The position numbers and the translations under genes were made by a program. Shown one piece after another: positions 32,354 to 40,971 of a stretch of 64,000 nt of DNA. The notes beneath the pieces are model-generated. The model ran no database searches. It saw nothing but the letters and a program-made list of their open reading frames with translations, and was not told the DNA's origin. How positions within the stretch are numbered: position 1 is the stretch's first letter; each line of letters starts with the position of its first letter. This stretch comes from Dechloromonas sp. TW-R-39-2 (GTDB lineage Bacteria > Pseudomonadota > Gammaproteobacteria > Burkholderiales > Rhodocyclaceae). Where the stretch lies: positions 2,697,001 to 2,761,000 of the forward strand of contig NZ_CP045202.1 of the NCBI RefSeq assembly GCF_016864195.1. Reading direction: 5' to 3'.

Positions 32354-32560
32354 ATGCCAAAAACAGAACTGTGGGCCGGCGCATTAAGCCTTCTGCTCCA
32401 TCATTCGGAAACCGCCTGCCCCCATGCCGCCAGTCAGGCCGCCCGTTTACTCGAATGTATTTCGGATGCCAGCGACCTGGACGAAGCAACCCGGGCCTTG
32501 TGTGACCGAGCCAGCATCCGCTTGAGTCAGAGCAGCAAAAATCCCGGATTTACCAAGTAG
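32354..32560 (+). CDS. Small soluble protein, unknown function
   Basis: 68 residues; CAAGGAG lies 6 bases before the ATG, a strong ribosome site. Largely helical (ELWAGALSLLLHH, then SQAARLLECISD and EATRALCDRASIRL). It follows the 24-residue peptide by 14 bases and precedes the DUF2325 gene, so these three may be one iron-regulated transcript. No family recognised. Confidence 0.6.
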   Translation: MPKTELWAGALSLLLHHSETACPHAASQAARLLECISDASDLDEATRALCDRASIRLSQSSKNPGFTK

Positions 32561-32587
32561 ACCGCAACACGCTTCATTTGCCCCATC

Positions 32588-32622
32588 AGCCAGCCACGCC
32601 CGAACGGGTTAGCCAGCCAGCC
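32588..32622 (+). repeat. AGCCAGCC leader motifs before the DUF2325 gene
   Basis: Copies at 32588-32595, 32611-32618 and an overlapping one at 32615-32622, within the 76-base gap before the DUF2325 start codon. Confidence 0.5.
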
Positions 32623-32636
32623 AACCGGATCAGGCC

Positions 32637-33938
32637 ATGCCCAAACAATTCCCTTTCCACGTCGCTGGCGGCAGCCTTCCCGCCGCCCCGGCATTTCCCG
32701 GCTTGCCCAAGCCATTTGACTTCAGCTTGCCCGAAGCCAGCGAGCAGCTCGCCAGAGGTTCGCGTCGCCGGCGTCTGTGGGAAATTTCGCACAAATTCCA
32801 CTGCCCGATCATTGGCGTCTGCTTTGCCGTTGATGAACTTCGCAGCCTGATGAAAAAAGTGATGCACTTTCCGGGTGACACCAGCGATTTCGTTTTGCAC
32901 ACAAGTGCCGTCGGTGCCTGCGAGCATCGCACTCCGCTCGCCGAGCTTCTCTACAAAACACTGGAACGCCGCTATCAGACGGACATCCGGCGCTTTGCCG
33001 CAGCTCGGGAGACTCAGGGCCTTCGACAACTCTGGCAGGAAAGTCTGCGGATCGGAACGGCCATTCCTGCCGCACTCTGGGCAACATGGTCGCACCCGTC
33101 GTGCGACAAAGCACTGGAGCAGGAAATTTATGGCGACATCCATATGCTTCAGCACCAGATCGGGACCGGCACAAGGACCGACTTGAAAGCTTTCGCCAAA
33201 CTGCAGCAAGAAAATCGGGAGCTCGAACGCCAGGCCATGCTCGCTCGCCAGGAAATTGCCCTGATCCGCGAAGAACGCTTGCGCGAAGCACAACGCCAGG
33301 AACAGTGCATCAGCGAATTACGCATCGAACTGGCCGGCAAAGACGCCTGCCTGGCGCGTCAGGCAGGCGAACTGGACACCCTGCGCAGCAGCATTCCCGA
33401 ACTCAAGAACAGGCAGGCGCTAGCCCGTCGAGCCAGTGATGCAGAAGCACGCGCGCTGGCCATTTCTGCCCATGCCGCCCGACTCGAACTGGAAAACAAC
33501 GCACTGCGCCGAAGCGGCCAGAATGGATTGCCCGACACCGCGATAGATGAAACATCCGCGGGCCCGGACTGCGCTATCGCCCAACTGGCCAGCCACGAAC
33601 GACTGGATGGCAAAAATGTCCTGTGCGTCGGCGGGCGGGCAGGATCGATCGAAGCCTACCGCGGCATCATCGAGCAGCATGGCGGACGCTTCCTGCACCA
33701 CGACGGCGGCCTTGAAGAAAGTCTGCACCGGATCGATGGTGCACTGGCCGCGGCCGACCTGGTCATCTGCCAAGCTGGCTGCATCAGCCACAACGCTTAC
33801 TGGCGGGTCAAGGAACAGTGCAAGCGGACAGGCAAGCCATGCATTTTCATGAAAAATACAGGGGCATCAAGCCTGGCCAGATCGCTTGCTGAAAACATCA
33901 ATCGACTGAACGCACTCGATGCGGCCGAGCTTGAATAA
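32637..33938 (+). CDS. DUF2325-domain protein with central coiled coil
   Basis: 433 residues. The C-terminal ~100 residues (VLCVGGRAGSIEAYRGI, HHDGGLEESLHRID, ADLVICQAGCISHNAYW, KPCIFMKNTGASSLAR) are a DUF2325 domain; the middle (~185-300) is Glu/Arg/Gln-rich coiled coil. The N-terminal ~150 residues look globular and contain Cys/His (ISHKFHCPIIG, GACEHRT). DUF2325 has no settled function. The Cys pairs and the Fur-promoter context suggest an iron- or redox-linked role. Confidence 0.82.
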   Translation: MPKQFPFHVAGGSLPAAPAFPGLPKPFDFSLPEASEQLARGSRRRRLWEISHKFHCPIIGVCFAVDELRSLMKKVMHFPGDTSDFVLHTSAVGACEHRTPLAELLYKTLERRYQTDIRRFAAARETQGLRQLWQESLRIGTAIPAALWATWSHPSCDKALEQEIYGDIHMLQHQIGTGTRTDLKAFAKLQQENRELERQAMLARQEIALIREERLREAQRQEQCISELRIELAGKDACLARQAGELDTLRSSIPELKNRQALARRASDAEARALAISAHAARLELENNALRRSGQNGLPDTAIDETSAGPDCAIAQLASHERLDGKNVLCVGGRAGSIEAYRGIIEQHGGRFLHHDGGLEESLHRIDGALAAADLVICQAGCISHNAYWRVKEQCKRTGKPCIFMKNTGASSLARSLAENINRLNALDAAELE

Positions 33939-33970
33939 TTTCAGAACGCCTTGAAACCAACGAAACACAA

Positions 33971-34015
33971 TTGACATTCATTCGCATTTATATACAATGC
34001 GAATGGTTCTCATTG
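33971..34015 (+). promoter_or_regulatory. bfd promoter with overlapping Fur sites
   Basis: TTGACA (33971-33976), 16-base spacer, TACAAT (33993-33998). CATTCGCATT (33979-33988) and AATGCGAATG (33996-34005) form a perfect 10-bp inverted repeat with 7-base centre across the promoter, and AATGCGAATGGTTCTCATTG (33996-34015) is a good Fur-box match. Strong candidate for iron repression of bfd. Confidence 0.8.
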
Positions 34016-34041
34016 TTCAATCTTTCTTCGGAATTGATGCC

Positions 34042-34245
34042 ATGTACGTCTGTGTTTGCCACGCAGTGACCGATCGCCAGATTCGTGAAGCCGCGCAAGG
34101 CGGGGCCAGAACCCTGAAAGACCTGCGGCGCGATCTGGGTGTGACCCGCGACTGCGGTCGCTGCGCCTCATGCGCCCACGATTGCCTGCAGGAAGCACAC
34201 GGCAACCAGAAAAAACCCGGCAAGGTGATGCGCAAAACAGCCTGA
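34042..34245 (+). CDS. bfd: Bacterioferritin-associated ferredoxin Bfd
   Basis: 67 residues from the ATG at 34042. MYVCVCHAVTDRQIREA and CGRCASCA give the CXC...CXXC cluster-binding pattern of BFD-type [2Fe-2S] proteins. It reduces the iron core through the bacterioferritin haem. The target haem subunit is encoded at 27670-28152. The C-terminus is basic (KKPGKVMRK). Confidence 0.92.
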   Translation: MYVCVCHAVTDRQIREAAQGGARTLKDLRRDLGVTRDCGRCASCAHDCLQEAHGNQKKPGKVMRKTA

Positions 34246-34336
34246 GTTGCCGTCTTTCCCGGCGAATACACCGCCCGGCGACCCAATCAGCCAATCTGAA
34301 ACAAAACGTCTTGGCGTTACCGCCAATTTGGCCAAC

Positions 34337-34360
34337 GGGCACCTTGCTGGCAAGGCGCCC
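34337..34360. terminator. Convergent terminator-like hairpin between bfd and the DUF1513 gene
   Basis: GGGC-A-CCTTG (34337-34346), loop CTGG, CAAGG-C-GCCC (34351-34360): a 9-bp stem with one internal mismatch, between two convergent genes. No long T-run on either side. Confidence 0.5.
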
Positions 34361-34372
34361 ATCACAAGCCGC

Positions 34373-35497
34373 TCATGCCTCGTTGAGCAAAACCCAGTGA
34401 TTATCCAGCGCCATCGGCTTCGGCCATGGCAATAGCGCCGCCTTGGCGGTCGGATGCCAGCGAACCAGACCCAGTCCCGTCGCAACCAGCACGCCCCCAC
34501 CCTTGCCCGGACCATTCCAGCCGGCCAGGGCATAGGCTTCTTCAAGCTCGACGATGTGCGTCAGCTTGTCGGGCGTCGCCGGATGCCATAACTGAGCCAG
34601 CCCTGCCTGATTGCTCGACAAGGCAAATCCGCCGTTATAGGCCGCCGTTATATCACCCGCATAACCAAAACCGTCATTGGCACGCGTCGGCACGCTCAGT
34701 TCATCGCCATCAAGAACGGCCAAAATCGGGGCGGAAGAACGTTTGCCTGCATCGTCGTGCTCGGCCTGGATGGCAATGCCAAGATACGCATCGGCATCAA
34801 CCGGCGTGTGGCTCCAGGCCAGGTGACGCAAACTGAGCCTCGGATCATCGAGACGCCACTGGCGCAGCAGCTGGCCGTTGCGCTGATCGATGCGGACCAA
34901 TGACGGGTCCATCCGGTGCAGGTCGTATTTTTTATCTGCCGGGGTCCGCGGCACACCGCCGTTGGCAACGATCAGATTGCCTTGATGGTCGAGCAGCAGT
35001 TGATGCGGGTCGATACCATGGGTTTCCCACTCGGCAACTTTCTTCAGCGTTTTGAGGTCGCGAACGCCAATTTTCCCTTGCCCGGTCGTCAGATTTGTTT
35101 CCGTCGTGTAGAGCAAGTTGCCGTTGGCCGATACGACAGCGTGGCCGTTCAGACGGACGGAGGCACTTTCTTCCGCCATGTCGAGTTGCTGGACGATCTT
35201 GCCATCGACATCGCAACGCAGCATCCAGCCGCCCGGCCGGGCGCCAACCACAAGCAGGCCGCCGTCCGGTTCGGGCAGCAAGCCATGCGGACGGGTTGGC
35301 AGGGGAACGGCGTAGCCAATGTCGATTTTTTTACTGTCCCAGTCGGCACGCAGCATACCGGCAAAGTAGGGATCGCTCTTGTTCGGCCCGCGCCAGGCCG
35401 CACCAATGATAGCCTGGTGGATGGCTGGGGCAGCCAGGGATAACTTGGGCAAAGTAGCCATGCCCGCCAAGGCAAGCAGGATTTGACGACGATTCAT
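34373..35497 (-). CDS. DUF1513 beta-propeller protein, Tat-like signal
   Basis: 374 residues. The N-terminus MNRRQILLALAGMATLPKL carries an Arg pair before a hydrophobic core, a Tat-like signal. The rest has repeated blade-like motifs (GGLLVVGARPGGW, NLLYTTETNLTTGQGKIGV, GIDPHQLLLDHQGNLIVANGG), matching DUF1513. Such genes are commonly near imelysin-type iron proteins. Here it is last in the siderophore module, downstream of a terminator-like hairpin. Confidence 0.84.
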   Translation of the reverse strand: MNRRQILLALAGMATLPKLSLAAPAIHQAIIGAAWRGPNKSDPYFAGMLRADWDSKKIDIGYAVPLPTRPHGLLPEPDGGLLVVGARPGGWMLRCDVDGKIVQQLDMAEESASVRLNGHAVVSANGNLLYTTETNLTTGQGKIGVRDLKTLKKVAEWETHGIDPHQLLLDHQGNLIVANGGVPRTPADKKYDLHRMDPSLVRIDQRNGQLLRQWRLDDPRLSLRHLAWSHTPVDADAYLGIAIQAEHDDAGKRSSAPILAVLDGDELSVPTRANDGFGYAGDITAAYNGGFALSSNQAGLAQLWHPATPDKLTHIVELEEAYALAGWNGPGKGGGVLVATGLGLVRWHPTAKAALLPWPKPMALDNHWVLLNEA

Positions 35498-35527
35498 CTC
35501 GATTCCAGTGATAAAAGCAACAGAACA

Positions 35528-35549
35528 GCAGCCGGCATCTACCGGCTGC
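35528..35549 (-). terminator. Terminator after the Fe(III)-binding protein gene
   Basis: Minus strand: GCAGCCGG, 6-base loop, CCGGCTGC, then TGTTCTGTTGCTTTT. An 8-bp perfect stem with a T-rich tail just past the stop at 35561. The DUF1513 gene 30 bases on is therefore expressed by read-through or from its own promoter. Confidence 0.65.
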
Positions 35550-35560
35550 CCTGTTCGTCG

Positions 35561-36577
35561 TTAGCGATAGGCCGCCCGATCAAGCAGTTTCTGGGCGGTC
35601 GCAACATGTTTCGACAACGCACTGATCGGCAAGGTATCGGCCTTGAACTTGCCCATCGCATCAAGCGCCGGGTTATTGGTCTGGACGCTGGCCACGACCG
35701 GCCATTCATTATTGCCATCGGCGAAATAGCGCTGGGCATCGTCACTGGCCAGGTACTCCAGGAACTTGACGGCAGCTTCCTGATTCTTCGCGGTCTTGAC
35801 CATGCCGCCGCCCGAAATATTGATGTGCGCGCCATGCCCGGCCTGATTCGGCCAGACGATGCCGACCCGCTCCATCATCCGGCGCTCTTCTATCTTGTCG
35901 GAACGAATCAGACGGGCCAGGTAATATGTATTGGAAACGGCCACGCCGCATTCGCCGGCCGCCACCGACTTGATCTGATCGGTATCGCCGCCCTTTGGCG
36001 CACGCGCAAAGTTGGCGACAACGCCCTTGGCCCACTCTTCGGTCTTTGCTTCGCCATCGTGGGCGATCAAGGAAGAAACCAGAGACAGGTTATAGGGATG
36101 CGCACCGGAGCGGCTGCACAGTTTGCCTTTCAGCTTCGGATCGGCCAGCGATTCGTAAGTCGCGACATCCTCTGCCTTGAGTACATTGCGGTTATAGATG
36201 ATGACGCGCGCCCGGGTCGAAAAGGCAAACCAGGTATCGCTGCGCAAGTGGGCCGGAATCCGCGATTCGAGCAGCTTCGACTTGACCGGTGCGAACAGCC
36301 CCAACTCATCGCTTTTGGCCAATCTGGCGGCGTCGACCGTGATAAACACATCCGCCGGGCTGTTGGCGCCTTCGTTGCGGATACGCTCCATCAACTCCTC
36401 TTCCTTGCCCTCGATCCGGTTGATCTTGATGCCGGTCTGCTTGGTGAAGTTGTCGTAGAGCTTTTCGTCGGTCTGATAGTGGCGGGCGGAATAGAGGTTC
36501 AAAACCTTTTCCTGAGCCTGGGCGGCCAGGCCGGTCGTCGCCAGCAACAGGGCGATCAGCGTCATTTTCTTGTTCAT
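35561..36577 (-). CDS. Fe(III) ABC transporter substrate-binding protein (FutA/FbpA type)
   Basis: 338 residues from the ATG at 36577 (CAGGAGAA upstream). Signal peptide to about residue 21 (GLAAQAQ). VLNLYSARHYQTDEKLY at the mature N-terminus and SNTYYLARL with the paired iron-binding tyrosines identify the ferric-ion-binding group. No permease or ATPase gene follows; the transporter must be elsewhere or the protein works alone. The ATG overlaps the upstream gene stop. Confidence 0.92.
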   Translation of the reverse strand: MNKKMTLIALLLATTGLAAQAQEKVLNLYSARHYQTDEKLYDNFTKQTGIKINRIEGKEEELMERIRNEGANSPADVFITVDAARLAKSDELGLFAPVKSKLLESRIPAHLRSDTWFAFSTRARVIIYNRNVLKAEDVATYESLADPKLKGKLCSRSGAHPYNLSLVSSLIAHDGEAKTEEWAKGVVANFARAPKGGDTDQIKSVAAGECGVAVSNTYYLARLIRSDKIEERRMMERVGIVWPNQAGHGAHINISGGGMVKTAKNQEAAVKFLEYLASDDAQRYFADGNNEWPVVASVQTNNPALDAMGKFKADTLPISALSKHVATAQKLLDRAAYR

Positions 36578-37749
36578 CGGTCGGTTCTCCTGAAAGAAGG
36601 TGCTTTGAAATAATCGGTTGAAATCTGACTGAGGCTGGCAACACCGCACAAGGCCATGGTGGCCTCAAGTTCGTCCTGCAGCAGGCGCAGCACGTGGGCG
36701 ACACCCAGTGGGCCGGCAGCAGCCAGCGCGTGGATATAGGGACGGCCAATCATGACGGCCGATGCCCCGAGGGCAATGGCCTTGAAAATATCGGTGCCAC
36801 GCCGGATGCCGCCATCGAGCAGGATGGGGACGCGACCGAGCAGGCGCTCGGCAATCGCCGGCAAGGCATCAAGGCTGGCCGGCAAGGTATCCAACGTACG
36901 GCCGCCATGGTTGGAGACGACAATACCGGCCGCCCCGAGATCGACCGCGCGGACGGCATCGTTCGGATGCAGGATGCCCTTGACGATGACCGGCAAACGG
37001 GTCGTCGCGAGCAGCCATTCAAGATCGCGCCAGGTCGGGGCATGCGGCATCAAGTCATCGAACACTTTGCTGGGGCCGCGCTGTGCGCGTTTTTCAGCAT
37101 CCGAACGCCGACGCCGGGCCATTCCCTCAACATCGTCCGTTTGCTGCGGTCGACGCAGGTTTACGGCCTCAATGCCGGGCGGCAGTTGGAAACCGACACG
37201 CTGCTCGCGATTGCGTATGCCGTGCAAGGGCGCATCAACAGTAAAAACGATGGCCTCGTAGCCGGCAGCTTCGGCTCGCTGTACCAGTTCGGCATTCAGG
37301 CTGCGTTCCGGTTGCAGGTACAGCTGGAACCAGCGCGGCCCATCGCCACCCCGCCGGGCTGCGGCAGCCACATCCTCGATCTGGCAAGTAGCCAGCGTGC
37401 TGAGCACCATGCCGGCGCCCAGCGCCGAGGCGGCATAGGCAGTCGCCAGTTCGCCATCCGGATGAAACAGTTTTTGCCAGGCAACCGGTGCCAGCAGCAC
37501 CGGGCTGGGCAGTTCGCGGCCGAGCAACGTCGTCCGGCAATGCCCGCCGGCAACATCGGCCATCACCCGCGGCAGCAGGCTGCGACGATCGAAGGCGGCG
37601 CGATTCCAGGCCTGGGTCAGCTCATCGGCGGCCGCACCATCGAGATAAGCCCAGGCATTGTCGTCAAGACGGCGACGGGCGTAGGCTTCATAGTCGGCCA
37701 GCGCGACGATGTCGCGCGGAATGCCGTCAAGCAACGGCGCCTGGAACAT
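36574..37749 (-). CDS. FMN-dependent alpha-hydroxy-acid oxidising protein
   Basis: 391 residues, (beta/alpha)8 lactate/glycolate-oxidase family: LLAPVAWQKLFHPDGE, WFQLYLQ, VIVKGIL, catalytic-His block SNHGGRTLD, and the FMN phosphate site LDGGIRRGTDIFKALALG-like stretch. The substrate may be lactate or another 2-hydroxy acid. It overlaps both PiuC and the Fe-binding protein, so it is translationally coupled into an iron operon, an unusual place for it. Confidence 0.88.
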   Translation of the reverse strand: MFQAPLLDGIPRDIVALADYEAYARRRLDDNAWAYLDGAAADELTQAWNRAAFDRRSLLPRVMADVAGGHCRTTLLGRELPSPVLLAPVAWQKLFHPDGELATAYAASALGAGMVLSTLATCQIEDVAAAARRGGDGPRWFQLYLQPERSLNAELVQRAEAAGYEAIVFTVDAPLHGIRNREQRVGFQLPPGIEAVNLRRPQQTDDVEGMARRRRSDAEKRAQRGPSKVFDDLMPHAPTWRDLEWLLATTRLPVIVKGILHPNDAVRAVDLGAAGIVVSNHGGRTLDTLPASLDALPAIAERLLGRVPILLDGGIRRGTDIFKAIALGASAVMIGRPYIHALAAAGPLGVAHVLRLLQDELEATMALCGVASLSQISTDYFKAPSFRRTDR

Positions 37750-38432
37750 CAGCTGTCTGCCCAGCGACGCAGGAGATTGTGATAGCAGCCGGTCAGACGG
37801 ACGACCGGCTCGCTGTCGCCTTGCGTCTCGCGCAGGCTGAGCAACGCCATGTCCATATCGAACAGCATGCGGCGCTGGCCGGGGTCGCGCACCATGCTCT
37901 GCATGAACATGAAGCAGGCAACGCGATGCCCCCGCGTCACCGGGGCAACTTCGTGAATCGAAGTCGAGGGATAAACCACCATGCTGCCCGCCTTGAGCTT
38001 GACCCCGTGTTTGCCGAAGGTGTCTTCAATGGTCAGCAGCCCGCCTTCGTATTCGTCGGGGTCGGACAGAAACAGCGTGGCCGAAACATCGGCCCGGACA
38101 TAGCCGCTGCCGTCCGGCATCTGGCGCATGGCGTTGTCGGTGTGAAAACCGTAGTAATTACTGTCGCCACCATAGCGATTGAAGAATGGCGGCAAAATCT
38201 TGAGCGGCAAGGCGGCGGTAAAAAACAGCGCATTCCGGTTCAACGCATTGAGTACCAGACGGCGCAAGGCCGGCAAATGCTCAGCATTTTCGGCCAGTTG
38301 CTCGTTGTTCTTGGCTTTGGCCGCCTGCAAACCTGCGGTTATCTGCCCATCCGACCAGGTCGATTGTGCCAGCAACGATTTCGCGGTCGACAGCTCTTCC
38401 GGGGTCAAAACGTCATCGATAGTAATCAGCAT
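37749..38432 (-). CDS. piuC: PKHD-type Fe(II)/2-oxoglutarate hydroxylase PiuC
   Basis: 227 residues from the ATG at 38432 (GAGGAA upstream). GFHTDNAMR supplies the HXD ligands, IHEVAPVTRGHRVAC the distal His and 2-oxoglutarate-binding Arg. PiuC accompanies catecholate siderophore receptors (Fiu/PiuA); the target of the hydroxylase is unknown. Stop and next start share bases. Confidence 0.92.
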   Translation of the reverse strand: MLITIDDVLTPEELSTAKSLLAQSTWSDGQITAGLQAAKAKNNEQLAENAEHLPALRRLVLNALNRNALFFTAALPLKILPPFFNRYGGDSNYYGFHTDNAMRQMPDGSGYVRADVSATLFLSDPDEYEGGLLTIEDTFGKHGVKLKAGSMVVYPSTSIHEVAPVTRGHRVACFMFMQSMVRDPGQRRMLFDMDMALLSLRETQGDSEPVVRLTGCYHNLLRRWADS

Positions 38433-38450
38433 CGCTTCCTCAAGCAAAGA

Positions 38451-38476
38451 CGCCCCCGCTTTTCAGGTCGGGGGCG
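38451..38476 (-). terminator. Terminator or attenuator between the receptor and piuC
   Basis: Minus strand: CGCCCCCG, loop, CGGGGGCG, then TCTTTGCTT. It lies between the receptor stop (38493) and the piuC start (38432). Partial termination would lower expression of the cytoplasmic genes relative to the receptor. Confidence 0.65.
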
Positions 38477-38492
38477 TTGGGTCAGACATTTC

Positions 38493-40709
38493 TTAGAACT
38501 TGTATTCCGTGCTCAGGATGAAGCGGCGCGGCTGGCCAACATAAGTGAAGCCACCGTTGTCGTAGATCGCGTCGTAATACAGGGTGTCGAAGACATTCTG
38601 GATGTTGAGCTTGATCGTGTATTTCGGCTGCTCATAAGCAACCATGGCATCCCAGCGCGTGTAGGACGGCACGAAGTTCGGGTTGAACGGCGTTGTTGCA
38701 CTGTTGCCCGTCGGGGCGCCACCGTAGCGCTTGCTCTTGTACTCCATGCCGCCGCCAACTTTGAAGCCCATCGGCAACTGATACGTGGTCCACAAATTGA
38801 ACGTCTGCTTCGGCGTATTACGGGCATTGTGGCCGATGAAGTTCGCGTTGCCAGTCGTCGGCGCAACCTGCAGAATTTCAGCATCGATCAACGACAAGCC
38901 GCTGAAAACTTCCCACTGGTCGGTAATCCGGCCGGCCAGTTCCAGTTCCAGACCATCCGATTGACGTTTCTTGGTCAGGATTGAAGAGGTGGATTCCAGA
39001 TCGGTGTTGCGCTCCCAGTTCTTGGTCGCGGTATAGAGTGCCGTGCGGAAGGCCAGATTGCCATCGAGCAACAACCACTTGGCGCCAATTTCCGTGACCT
39101 TGGAACGTTCGGCCGGATACTGGTTACCCGAAAGCTGGTAAAGATCGGCTGTCGGGCTGAACGAGTCGCTCCAGCCGAGGTAGTAATGCTGTGCCGCCGA
39201 AGGCTGCCACGAGAGGCCGGTGCGGTAGCTGTTTTCGCCAAAATCACCACTGAAGTTGCTGACCACACCGGTATTGCTGACCGATTGATAACCGGAACGC
39301 ATTTCGTCGCGGCGGATACCTGCGGTCAACTTCCAGTCACGGACAAATTCGAGCGTATCCTGGACATAAGCACTGTAGGTATCGCCGTTATAGGTATTCG
39401 GCGAGGCAGAAGTGTAGTGACCGGACTTGTACACCGGGTTGGCGGCTGTACCGAGATTACGCAAAGCCCAGCGCTTCGAATCTTCCTTCAGGTACTCCAC
39501 GCCGGTCACGAGTTCGTTACGCATGCCGAAAATATTGAACGCGGTATTGAAATCGCTCTGGATAACAAAGTTGTCGGTATCGAATTCACGCGTTTTTGCA
39601 CCGCCGCCAGACTGAATTGTTGTCGCCGGATCTGTCCGTGTACCATTAGGCAAGCGAACCCCCTCAGGGGCTCCTGCCCAGTAAGAGCGCTTGTAGTTTG
39701 CGGCACGCATGACAGTCCGCCACTGCGTATCCGGCGAAATCTTGAACAGGTAGTTCAGGGTCGTGACATTGGTCTGGCTTTCATCGAACTGGCCACTAAG
39801 CCCCCAGTACGTGCTTGACTTGGCGTGATTGGCTTCCGGCTTCTTGGCCTGGCCGTTGAATGGCACACCATAATCCGGGCGATCGTTGGTCTGCAACCAG
39901 AAATGGCTCAAAGTCAGCTCATGCTGCGTTCCCAGACCGAAGGCGATGCTCGGGGCAATGCCCTGACGATGGATTTCCGGGGTCGTGCCGGTGACCGGGT
40001 TCGAACGTGAACTCCCTTCATCGCGATTCATCAGATTGAGGCGCAATGCGGTTGTTTCGCCGATACGCTGATTCAGGTCGGCCTTGGTTTCGAAGAAACC
40101 ATCGGTACCAAAACCGGCGCTGACCTTGTTGATACCGTAAAGCATCGGCGTCTTGCTGACCTGGTTGATCACACCGCCGGCCTGACCACGACCGAACAGC
40201 ATGGCGGCCGCACCGCGCAGCACATCGACCTGCTCCAGGTTGAATACTTCACGGTCGTACTGCGCCGTGTCGCGAATACCGTCGAGGTGCATGTCACCAA
40301 AGGTGTAGAACCCGCGCAGCATCATGTTGTCGCCCGAACGACCGCCTTCAGCGGCATTGAACGAAAGGCCGGAAACATTGCGCAACGCTTCGCGCAACGA
40401 ATTGGCTTCCTGCTCTTCCATCAGCGAGCGGGTAATCGTCGTAATGGCCTGCGGCACATCGTGCGGGTCCTGAACCACCTTGCCGACACGGGTCTTGCTG
40501 GCCCGATAACCATCCTGCTGCTCGGCATTGGCTTTGACGGTCACCGGTGCCAGCGTCGCTTCCTGGGCAACAGCCACCCCTGCGGCCCCCATCAGGCCAA
40601 CGAACATGGCGGCACCCAGCGGCAAAACCGGGCTGGCGCGATCAGTCGAACAGGGGGTTGAAGACAAAGGCCCGGCTTTTTCCCGGGCGAGCAACTTGGT
40701 TTTTTTCAC
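38493..40709 (-). CDS. TonB-dependent siderophore receptor (Fiu-like)
   Basis: 738 residues, GTG start with AAAGGA 7 bases upstream. Signal region to about residue 48 (AAGVAVAQ), TonB box LAPVTVKAN, plug with SLREALRNVSGLSFNA and MMLRGF, then a 22-strand barrel ending STEYKF. The linked piuC gene points to catecholate siderophores. A Fur-type promoter lies about 200 bases upstream. Confidence 0.93.
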   Translation of the reverse strand: MKKTKLLAREKAGPLSSTPCSTDRASPVLPLGAAMFVGLMGAAGVAVAQEATLAPVTVKANAEQQDGYRASKTRVGKVVQDPHDVPQAITTITRSLMEEQEANSLREALRNVSGLSFNAAEGGRSGDNMMLRGFYTFGDMHLDGIRDTAQYDREVFNLEQVDVLRGAAAMLFGRGQAGGVINQVSKTPMLYGINKVSAGFGTDGFFETKADLNQRIGETTALRLNLMNRDEGSSRSNPVTGTTPEIHRQGIAPSIAFGLGTQHELTLSHFWLQTNDRPDYGVPFNGQAKKPEANHAKSSTYWGLSGQFDESQTNVTTLNYLFKISPDTQWRTVMRAANYKRSYWAGAPEGVRLPNGTRTDPATTIQSGGGAKTREFDTDNFVIQSDFNTAFNIFGMRNELVTGVEYLKEDSKRWALRNLGTAANPVYKSGHYTSASPNTYNGDTYSAYVQDTLEFVRDWKLTAGIRRDEMRSGYQSVSNTGVVSNFSGDFGENSYRTGLSWQPSAAQHYYLGWSDSFSPTADLYQLSGNQYPAERSKVTEIGAKWLLLDGNLAFRTALYTATKNWERNTDLESTSSILTKKRQSDGLELELAGRITDQWEVFSGLSLIDAEILQVAPTTGNANFIGHNARNTPKQTFNLWTTYQLPMGFKVGGGMEYKSKRYGGAPTGNSATTPFNPNFVPSYTRWDAMVAYEQPKYTIKLNIQNVFDTLYYDAIYDNGGFTYVGQPRRFILSTEYKF

Positions 40710-40737
40710 GGACAGTCCTTTAGCGAGTCATTGAGGC

Positions 40738-40890
40738 GGCTGGCTGGCGAAAGGCTGGCTTGCCGAATTCTGCGTTTGAGAATCGGTCGACCACAGCAAG
40801 GCAGTCAGTGGACTACCCTGCTGGAAAAATACCGGACAGGCTCAAACAGTTTCTTTGAGAACCTGGCTGGCTATGCTGAATTGGCTGGCT
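40738..40890 (-). repeat. Cluster of four AGCCAGCC motifs in the receptor leader
   Basis: On the transcribed (minus) strand AGCCAGCC occurs at 40890-40883, 40872-40865, 40760-40753 and 40745-40738. All lie between the Fur-type promoter and the receptor start. The same octamer occurs in four other iron-gene leaders of this window. Confidence 0.65.
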
Positions 40891-40904
40891 AGTTCATAAA
40901 TAGA

Positions 40905-40939
40905 AACGAGAATGTATCTCATTTGTAAAAAAAGCTCAA
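40905..40939 (-). promoter_or_regulatory. Siderophore-receptor promoter with Fur box
   Basis: Minus strand: TTGAGC (40939-40934), 17-base spacer, TACATT (40916-40911). AATGAGATACATTCTCGTTT covers the -10 and fits the Fur consensus well. Expected effect: repression of the receptor-piuC-iron module by Fe-loaded Fur. Confidence 0.8.
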
Positions 40940-40971
40940 GACCGACCCGCAGTAACACCGTGAAATGACGC

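Noticed and set aside
40738..40890. CRISPR-like array of GGCTGGCT units
   Set aside because: Copies are 8 bases long and irregularly spaced; no repeat/spacer periodicity.
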